From Cephalothrix spiralis (taxonomy: Eukaryota; Nemertea; Palaeonemertea; Archinemertea; Cephalotrichidae): a DNA stretch of 12,700 bases. The stretch lies in NCBI GenBank assembly GCA_032353305.1, contig JAUCNG010245523.1, positions 1-12,700 of the forward strand, read 5' to 3'. Position numbers and translations under genes: made by a program. Below the pieces are notes generated by a model. It did no database searches, was not told the origin of the DNA, and was given only the letters and a program-made list of their open reading frames with translations. Below, piece by piece: positions 1-6,154 of this stretch (position 1 is its first letter; every line of letters starts with the position of its first letter).

Positions 1-224
1 AAGAATATCATAAGGAAATGTTTAACCGGGATGTAAAACTTTCTTGTCTAAACATGTACATATTAACTTACTTAGATTTTACGAGATTAATTTCATTTCC
101 TTTCCCTTTCATTTGAATTATTTTCTTAATTAATTTTCCATGACTTTTGACAAAATTCAAGGATTTCCAGGACTAAAACTTTTTTCCAAGGTTTCCAGGA
201 ATTCCAGGGCCAGTGGAAACCCTG
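1..224. mobile_element. Probable hAT-type element, right end only
   Basis: The right end is CAGTGGAAACCCTG at 211-224, the inverse of the CAGGGTTTCCACTG-type termini common in hAT elements. It is preceded by repeated TTTCCAGGA / ATTCCAGGG words (165-210), a familiar subterminal style for such families in aquatic invertebrates. The next eight bases, ATCATGTA, would be the target duplication, but the left end is off the window so this cannot be checked. The left limit is unknown. Confidence 0.45.
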
Positions 225-257
225 ATCATGTATACCTAAGGCATTTTTGAGCTGTGT

Positions 258-294
258 GAAATCGGAAAAGATTTAGTAAATCCTTTCCGATTTC
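258..294. repeat. 16-bp hairpin
   Basis: GAAATCGGAAAAGATT (258-273) is the reverse complement of 279-294 with one mismatch, around a 5-nt loop. It may be the relic of a small inverted-repeat element or a local palindrome. No poly-T or other functional context is present. Confidence 0.7.
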
Positions 295-623
295 GTCTTA
301 AATCGTTTATATTCTGCGTGATCGTTTTCGAGCAGTAATCAAAAATGGCAGCGGAGTTACTAACTCAGCGAAATCATTACAAGCGATTTCCCAGAGTTTA
401 CTTACATCAACAATCAAAAGTTGCAGTACGCGACGACCAATTGACCAATGAGATTGGACAGTTTCAATTTTTTTGAAAAATCACCATCAATGAGTTGTCA
501 ACGGGACTAAGTTAGTAAATCGAATTTATCGTGGGAAATCTAAGAGGATTCTCTAAAACAGCTTAAAATCACCTCAGTTTGACAGTAGGTCAAAGGTAAT
601 AAATATAATGTTACAAAACTTAC

Positions 624-716
624 TTCACTAGATTTAGACTCATTTGTTTCTGTGCCACTGAGAGACACCTCACCAGACAATTCCTTTTTGGGTATCCGGG
701 GGAGTGAATTTATAGG
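624..716 (-). CDS. DIDO1/PHF3-like, exon G: post-TFIIS linker
   Basis: The 31-codon exon has a strong acceptor (TTTTTTTGTTTCAG, ending at 717) and a consensus donor (GTAAGT, starting at 623), phase 0 at both ends. It encodes a polar, Ser/Thr/Glu-rich linker, PINSLPRIPKKELSGEVS followed by GTETNESKSSE, with no recognisable fold. It sits where the family has disordered sequence between TFS2M and SPOC. The polypyrimidine tract, both splice sites and the phase agreement make it a credible exon, though no conserved motif confirms it. No further exon was recognised between it and the left edge. Confidence 0.72.
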
Positions 717-885
717 CTGAAACAAAAAAACGGAAATCAGTACTTGAAAATCGAGCGATTCACAAACAAAATAACGGACTTCGAAGTTCGAACGATTAAA
801 TGGAAATAAATTATTTATTCAAGTATTTTTACACTAAAAAATATTATTTTATTATTTAATAATCTGATATAATATGTTAATTTTA

Positions 886-921
886 AAAGGTTAAAATGTA
901 GTGAAAGGTTAAAATGTAGTG
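886..921. repeat. Perfect 18-bp tandem duplication
   Basis: AAAGGTTAAAATGTAGTG occurs twice head to tail at 886-903 and 904-921, without a mismatch. It looks like a simple replication-slippage duplication. Confidence 0.9.
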
Positions 922-1625
922 ACTAGTGAATCAATTAAAAATAAATAAACCTGAAACAAAACAAGAAATTAGTAAATACATGTATGTATTTATAAACAAA
1001 TCATACAGAAAATCAAGATTGAAATTTGAATATTTGAAAATTTAAGTTTTCTGAATTTCTGATAATCCCCACTAAGATGTTTGAGAAAATCCACTATATA
1101 CATGTGTATAATATAAGTACGAAAAACAAATCGGAATGTTTGAAGATAAGATTTACGAATGTTTAAAGGATCAGTGGGGAGGTTAATTGCTTGACAAGAT
1201 AAGATATTAAAATATTATATCAAATTATTTCAAAAATAACAAACATGAGTGTGTTTAAATATTAAGAAGATAAATTCAAAATACATGGTACATGTACATG
1301 TATACACAATCAGACGGAATAATTGACATGTCAAATTCTGCTAAGCTTTCAGAAAATATATAGGTTGATGATTTTTGGTCCACCTACCGGGTTTTTCGCG
1401 GGAGTAGGCGCGGAGATTTTTTAAGAGTTTAACTATTCGGTTTGATTGTGTATATTACTAGCCATATATAGAAAGGATAAATTAAAACTAAAAATACAAT
1501 GTGAATTCAAAATTCAACATTTTTTTCAACGAATAAGCTAAAATCTATCACACTGCTTTAAATATTTAACTAATAAAGGACGTAACTTATAATTACTATA
1601 CAGGTTTATGGAACTTTTAGAGTTA

Positions 1626-2068
1626 AACCTTCAGACCCTTGTTTTCGGACGACCCCCTACCAAAATCCCGGAAGTGCGGGCCTAAACCCCATCAACTGTT
1701 ATATTTTCGGAAAGCTAGAGAAAATTCTAGGCTCAAGTTTATATTTTTGAAAGGGTAGGGCTCACTTTGGGGACTCCAGGGCCGAATTTGCAATTTTTTA
1801 AGGTCCCCGAAGGGGGTCGAACCTGATATTTTCCGCATATTCCGATACAGTAATAAGATACCATTTTGGATTGGGTTTGACCAATTTTAGGGGCCAAAGG
1901 CAAAAAATTTCGAAAAAATTTTAGGCCCCAAAGTGGGCCCGACCCTTTCGAAAATATAATTTTGAACCTAGAATTTCCACAAGCTTTCCGAATATATAAG
2001 TTCAAAGGGTTTAGGCCCACACTTCCGAGATTTTGGCGGAGGGGTCCGAGAACTGGGGTCTGAAGGTT
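1626..2068. mobile_element. Foldback element with long imperfect inverted arms
   Basis: The arm 1626-1772 (starting AACCTTCAGACCC) matches the reverse complement of 1926-2068 over about 145 bp with scattered mismatches. Shared blocks include GTGGGCCTAAACCC-like, TTCGGAAAGCT and CACTTTGGGG words. Similarity may extend outward to CTTTTA at both ends. The spacer 1773-1925 has no coding capacity. The structure is that of a non-autonomous foldback/MITE element. It is more GC-rich than its surroundings and ends 31 bp from the donor of the 2099-2203 exon. Confidence 0.85.
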
Positions 2069-2098
2069 CGATAAAAGGACAGAAATAAATATAAGTAC

Positions 2099-2203
2099 CT
2101 TTTTCGGTGACCCTGTCTTCTGTAAAGACTGCAGCTGCTCATTTGACATAGACACCAGTAGATTTGGTGGTATTTTTCCTTGTAGTAATCTTTGATACAA
2201 AAC
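2099..2203 (-). CDS. DIDO1/PHF3-like, exon F: end of TFIIS central domain
   Basis: A 35-codon, phase 0/0 exon with a TATTCCAG acceptor (ending at 2204) and a GTACTT donor (starting at 2098). It encodes VLYQRLLQGKIPPN, then LLVSMSNEQLQSLQ, the final helices of TFS2M. The family pattern is LxxRVLxGxIxPxxLVxMxxEELAS, and the match is clear apart from LQSLQ where ELAS is usual. Together with the 4428 and 3155 exons this completes a domain of about 110 residues. The donor lies 31 bp before the end of a foldback transposon. Without splicing, the frame would stay open through that element to 1739. Confidence 0.9.
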
Positions 2204-3154
2204 CTGGAATAGATAATAATACATGTAACAAAAATCATGTTTATTTCGTTACCACTGGTTATCGAGCACATTAAAAATCATTCGAAATACAATTGTAGTA
2301 CAAAACAACTACAAGGCATGTGAATATGTTAGGAGAGAAAACATAATTGCCAAGGAGAGGAAACCTTGACACAGTGCCGTTGATTTAGAAAAACAAAGGT
2401 CGTTACTGGTCGTGGTCATTTTGCCCCATCATAACGAAATCAAAAGATATCTCAAAAGGTGAATCAGACTTCAATCAACGCGAACTCAATGTGTGTTTTC
2501 ATTGGTAACGCATGAGGTTTCCAAGTCACGAACCACATGATATACACTGTAAGGGTATCCCAATATTATTGAAAACAGCCAGATGACGTCATATTGTGAC
2601 TTAATTATGAATTGACCATATCTGCTAGTTATCTTTCTCTTTCAAATAAAATAAAGCTGCAAATCTGTTTAACAAGAACTGAGCTACATCAATTTCCGAA
2701 AAGGACAAAAAAGTTCAATTTCCCCAGTAGGAGGTAAAATCCCATTATAAATGAACGTCCGGTCTCGATTTAGTATGGGATTTAGGGTGGGGAAAATGAG
2801 ACCAGAGGTTTTTTGGGAGAATCATCGTAGCTCCCTTAGTTATGAACCGAACTGCACCAAATCAGTTTTATTTGCTCTCAAAGGCGTATTTTTTTCAATT
2901 ATTAAAATATTCATAATTATAAAGAGATCTGGCTGTTTTCCATAATATTGGGACACTGTATGTTCCGTATTATCAGTTTATCAATTAGTAATATGATTAT
3001 TATCCATTTAACGCAATTAAAAAAAACAAGACTCTCTACGACGACTTCGAGTTTTTTGAATTTGACCTACGGGCCTAAGGTCATAGACTCATAGTTCGGC
3101 TCCAAATTACATGTAAGACTTTTTGCTAAAAAAAAGATTAATTGAATTACTTAC
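2204..3154. other. Host-gene intron, 0.95 kb
   Basis: It contains the TIR element at about 2550-2960. A 64-codon plus-strand frame at 2751-2945 lies inside that element and shows no protein features. The rest is unassigned AT-rich sequence. Confidence 0.75.
2550..2960. mobile_element. Non-autonomous TIR element with TCCCAATATT ends
   Basis: A 26-bp segment, 2559-2584 (CCCAATATTATTGAAAACAG and on), is the reverse complement of 2927-2952 with one mismatch. Reading inward, the right end is TACAGTGTCCCAATATTATG, a style typical of Tc1/mariner termini with a TA target; the left end has TA at 2550-2551. ACACTGTA also flanks the core directly (2544-2551 and 2953-2960), so an 8-bp duplication is an alternative reading. 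About 400 bp, no transposase. Confidence 0.7.
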
Positions 3155-3314
3155 CTGGTTATGGGGGTCTCGGATAGCAAATACCAGAGTTCTGAATTTT
3201 GCCCTGTATTTTGATCCAGTTGGATCACCACATTGTGTAAACATCTGTTCCTCGACTGCTACAACCACTCGCTTTATATCCGAGGCCAATACACCAAGTT
3301 TATCCGTTGCCGAC
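3155..3314 (-). CDS. DIDO1/PHF3-like, exon E: core of TFIIS central domain
   Basis: The 160-nt exon sits between a TACTTTTCAG acceptor (ending at 3315) and a GTAAGT donor (starting at 3154). It holds the most diagnostic segment of the gene: AVEEQMFTQCG, then KYRAKFRTLVFAIRDPHNQ. The signature Y+xK+R+L.FN..D..N of TFIIS central domains is nearly intact, with FAIRDPHNQ in place of the usual FNLKDPKN. The preceding GVLASDIKRVV is the A..IE..+. helix that packs against it. It ends in phase 0 after Gln, the usual break point before the last helices. An antisense frame open across the same bases is a shadow. Confidence 0.93.
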
Positions 3315-3653
3315 CTGAAAAGTAGTAAAAAATTGCAGGTTTGGTAAAAATAAAAGCCATTAAAGAAGAATATATACAAAGAATGGCCACACGACATGTA
3401 TGATATTCCCAGCAATGATCACATGTGAACTATTACATAATTGAGTTACATGAAATCTAAAAACATGAAAAATGCCTAAAACATTACTTTATTATGCTAT
3501 CATGTTTTCGTTTGTAATGTTACAATCCAATGGTTAAATAAGGTCTTAGACCACTCGAATGTGTTTGATACCTTAGCGAAAAACCTTAGCGGAAGGTCGA
3601 CCCATTTTGCTCGGGTATGTAGACCGCAAATCGTCCACTACAAAATCCATTGT

Positions 3654-3720
3654 GGTGTAAGACTACTAATTGTTTGGTTCTAATCATTTAGTGTTGTAAG
3701 ACTACTATTGTTGGGTTCGC
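3654..3720. repeat. Pair of about 28-bp imperfect direct repeats
   Basis: GTAAGACTACTAATTGTTTG within 3654-3681 recurs, slightly altered, within 3693-3720, with 39-bp spacing. Origin unclear. Confidence 0.7.
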
Positions 3721-3952
3721 TATTAAATGATGATTTGGATATCGATTATGCCAGGGTATTATGAAATATGATATAATACCATGGGAACGAGGATGAGCAA
3801 TGATCAGTGCATTGTTCGGCTATTTTCTAAGTCGTAATTTATCGACGAAAATGTATTTTAGACCAAACGTCCTTCCTTCTCCTTATCCCATATTGGAAGG
3901 TGTAATATTTATCAGATTTAATCGGGGTTTTATTAGTATTTTATATGATTTT

Positions 3953-3982
3953 ATCAGGAATACATATATATGTATTCCTGAT
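3953..3982. repeat. Perfect 30-bp palindrome
   Basis: ATCAGGAATACATAT is followed directly by its exact reverse complement, with no spacer and an AT-alternating centre. Such a sequence could extrude as a cruciform. No transposon ends were seen around it. Confidence 0.9.
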
Positions 3983-4210
3983 TTTATGAGACTTTTTGGC
4001 AATTTATGATAATATGAGCGGATTTTATAAAAACGTTCTTTCGCTACATACAAAATATTTTTACTTTTCAATAATGCATATAATTCATTAGGAGACTCTA
4101 ATCATATTTTTTGCACGCGCACAAATAAACATAATACATCTTATGCCGAGCTTTTTCCTTTTTACACCATTTTCATCAAATAATAACAGGATTTTATGAG
4201 CTTTTAGGAA

Positions 4211-4257
4211 ATGGTCATATCTTAGGAGATTTTAGGAGGAATGGTCATATTTTAGGA
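4211..4257. repeat. 17-bp direct repeats, 30-bp period
   Basis: ATGGTCATATCTTAGGA (4211-4227) and ATGGTCATATTTTAGGA (4241-4257) differ at one base. A short local duplication inside the 3315-4427 intron. Confidence 0.75.
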
Positions 4258-4427
4258 TATCCTAAAATTTCATGAGAACCACAAGGCCTGCTTTACAACC
4301 CTAATTCAATTATGGTAAGTATTTCAGATATGTTTCCATTGTGTGTTTTTTTGTAATTGCAAGTCGTCGTTATGGCAACAGTGCAATAACTCAGGACGAA
4401 TACGGATAAAGTTTCAATCATAATTAC

Positions 4428-4530
4428 CTCTTTTCTAATATTTCTCTCAAAATTTTTATCACATTTATTCGAACAGCATCAGCTGTTCTATCACGTTTGG
4501 ACGGAGATTCGGGTGCAGCTTCCTCAGCTT
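4428..4530 (-). CDS. DIDO1/PHF3-like, exon D: start of TFIIS central domain
   Basis: The 103-nt exon follows a T-rich acceptor (TTTTTTTAG, ending at 4531) and ends at a GTAATT donor starting at 4427. It opens with the last two bases of a Lys codon and closes with AG of an Arg codon finished by the next exon. It encodes an acidic, proline-containing linker (AEEAAPESPSKRDR) and then VRINVIKILREILEKR. The latter is the first helix of the TFS2M domain, where the family has a VR...L...L..R pattern. TFS2M in TFIIS and its relatives contacts RNA polymerase II. The frame continues as EKR-SATDKL, as expected for the loop after helix 1. Confidence 0.88.
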
Positions 4531-5051
4531 CTAAAAAAAGGAAAAGAAAAATATTATCTCTTTCGTTTTTAAACAGATTGCACGGTTAGCTCTAGTCAAA
4601 CCATTTGTACACGGCATGCAGATGTTTGATCACTCATAACTCGGAAGGTAGAAACCTAATTACCAAGGAATTAAAAAATACTATTATATTCTTTCTATCT
4701 CTATTAGAAGTATTGTGAGACTAAATACGGTGTTCTATATTTCCTTTAATTTGAGACTTCTAATTGGGTTAGGGAAATGAAACTTGGATGTAAATAGGGG
4801 TTTTCGACGTCAAGGAATCGAATAGCGCACATAGTTTAAATGATTAGGCTATGGCAATTATGATAATTGTTTTCTAAATAAAGCCCCATTTAAGAAAAAA
4901 TGGCGGCAGCGTCGTAATTTTGGCGGAACACTACACTATTTCAGATTTGTGTAAGAAACGTATGGCGCATGGGCAATTCAGATTTGAGAAAAAATTGTAA
5001 AATGAAACGTAGATCCTGAGATCATAAGGTTCGAGTGAATAATAATAATAA

Positions 5052-5590
5052 CTAGAACTTGTACTGAACTGCGTACAAGTATATATGTTTTCGCTGAACT
5101 GAGTTTTTAAATGAACTGAACTCATGAATTAACTGAACTCATGAACTGAACCCATGAACTGAACCGGTGAACTGAACTCGAGAACTGAACCCTTGAACTA
5201 AACCAGTGAACTTAACTCGTGAAATGAACTCATGAACTGAACTCATGAACTGAATTCATGAACTGAACTCATGAACTGAAATCTTGAACTGAACCCGTGA
5301 ACTGAATCCGTGAACTGAACCGGTAAACTGAACTCGTGAACTGAACCCTTGAACTAAACCAGTGAACTGAACTCGTGAAATGAACTCATTAACTGAACTC
5401 ATGAACTGAAATCTTGAACTGAACCCGTAAACTGACCTCCTTATGAACCAATTATTATGAATTTTATATTCAACAAAACATCATTTTCTGAAAAAGTACA
5501 AAATTCCTCCGCTAGGGGCGCTAAATTAAATTTGACTATCTGATGTGAAAACAGCTCTCGAATGCCTGGGATTTGATATACAACAACCTA
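5052..5590 (-). mobile_element. Helitron-like non-autonomous element, copy 1
   Basis: Read on the minus strand, it starts TAGGTTGTTGTATATCAAAT (5590 leftward). A unique region of about 150 bp follows, containing CTCCGCTAGGGGCGC-type sequence, then a 13-bp tandem array, then a hairpin: stem ACTTGTAC/GTACAAGT at 5057-5080 with an 8-nt loop. It ends T-CTAG (5052-5055), and the next base on that strand is T. A subterminal hairpin followed by CTRR and insertion before T are the known hallmarks of Helitron 3' ends. The 5' end lacks a clear outermost TC, so its exact start is uncertain. No Rep/helicase is encoded. It matches 9232-9757 in inverted orientation. Confidence 0.75.
5085..5440. repeat. 13-bp minisatellite with 156-bp higher-order period
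   Basis: About 27 units of GAACTGAACTCAT and variants fill the middle of Helitron-like copy 1. Unit variants recur in the same order: the CCCTTGAACTAAACCAGTGAA block starting at 5190 reappears at 5346, 156 bp (12 units) later. The array therefore grew partly by duplicating multi-unit blocks. Confidence 0.88.
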
Positions 5591-5619
5591 CTTATTCATA
5601 AAAATTTATAAATATCGAG

Positions 5620-5640
5620 TGACGTCACCGAATGACGTCA
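5620..5640. promoter_or_regulatory. Two CRE/ATF-type octamers
   Basis: TGACGTCA occurs at 5620-5627 (inside GTGACGTCAC) and again at 5633-5640, centres 13 bp apart. This is the full consensus of CREB/ATF binding sites. They lie between two Helitron-like pieces, downstream of the ankyrin-kinase gene. Whether they are bound or merely part of a repeat is unknown. Confidence 0.35.
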
Positions 5641-5827
5641 TCGTGGATATTTTCATATCTGTAGTTTAATATTCTACCTACCGAGTTTGAATCAAAATGA
5701 GAGTTGAACCCTATATATACCGTGTTAAACTACTAGCAACCCTATAGGCCGAACCAAGAACTTTTGAATAACTAAAACCATCATCTGATGTGCGTATGGG
5801 CTTACTAAATCAAGAAACGTGTTCAGT

Positions 5828-5945
5828 TCACGATTTCAGTCATGAGTTCAGTTAATTTTAAAACTCAGTTCATGAGTTCAGTTCATTTAAAAAATAAGTT
5901 TAGCGAAAACATATATACTTGTACGCAGTTCAGTACAAGTTCTAG
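5828..5945 (+). mobile_element. Helitron-like 3' end, truncated copy 3
   Basis: The plus strand carries a few 13-bp units (TTCAGTTCATGAG type), then TTTAGCGAAAACATATATAC. The same hairpin follows (ACTTGTAC 5917-5924, GTACAAGT 5933-5940), then T and CTAG at 5942-5945, followed by T. The 5' unique region of copies 1 and 2 was not found before it, so this is a truncated or chimeric copy. Its terminus is 209 bp past the stop of the ankyrin-kinase gene. Confidence 0.75.
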
Positions 5946-6036
5946 TTTACATCTATGTTTTTTTGTTATACGAAAACAACATACGCCTAACCTCTGTCCA
6001 ATTACACCCTAACACCCATTGGTTTAACATTTTGCA

Positions 6037-6042
6037 TTTATT
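6037..6042 (-). promoter_or_regulatory. Candidate poly(A) signal AATAAA of the ankyrin-kinase gene
   Basis: A canonical AATAAA lies on the minus strand about 113 nt after the TAA stop, between the gene and the Helitron-like 3' end at 5945. The position suits a short 3' UTR. In AT-rich DNA such hexamers also occur by chance, and no cleavage site is demonstrable. Confidence 0.4.
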
Positions 6043-6154
6043 TTACCATAGTCTAATAACAAAGCTTTATACATGCGCTCTATCGAGAACCCACTCTCTA
6101 ACCAAAGATACATAAAAGTGAAACTTTATCTGTTCTTAGATGAAAATTAACAAA

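Larger units (their letters stand above)
1..623. other. Partial intron downstream of the 624-716 exon
   Basis: No coding exon was recognised on either strand. The stretch holds a probable hAT transposon end (1-224) and a near-perfect hairpin (258-294). The remainder, 295-623, is unremarkable AT-rich sequence, with a donor site at its right border. Confidence 0.6.
717..2098. other. Host-gene intron, 1.38 kb
   Basis: It holds an 18-bp duplication (886-921) and the foldback element 1626-2068. The rest is AT-rich sequence with ACATGTACATGT-type words near 1280 and no supported exon. Confidence 0.75.
3315..4427. other. Host-gene intron, 1.1 kb
   Basis: It holds short direct repeats (3654-3720 and 4211-4257) and a perfect 30-bp palindrome (3953-3982). 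No exon or complete transposon was recognised. The stretch 3900-4290 repeats ATTTTATGAG- and TTTTAGGA-type words and may be a decayed repeat. Confidence 0.65.
4531..6154. other. Host intron, part downstream of the ankyrin-kinase gene
   Basis: It holds the minus-oriented Helitron-like copy (5052-5590), a third Helitron-like 3' end (about 5828-5945), two TGACGTCA octamers (5620-5640) and a candidate poly(A) signal (6037-6042). Nothing was recognised in 4531-5051 or 5641-5820. Confidence 0.7.

Noticed and set aside
1739-2224. 161-codon minus-strand frame
   Set aside because: Only the 2099-2203 part is coding; the rest is intron and foldback element reached by reading past a good donor site.
2751-2945. 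64-codon plus-strand frame
   Set aside because: Lies inside a TIR element and shows no protein motif.
3123-3347. 74-codon plus-strand frame
   Set aside because: Antisense shadow of the TFIIS-domain exon at 3155-3314.
5085-5440. CRISPR array
   Set aside because: 13-bp units are contiguous with no spacers, and the context is eukaryotic.
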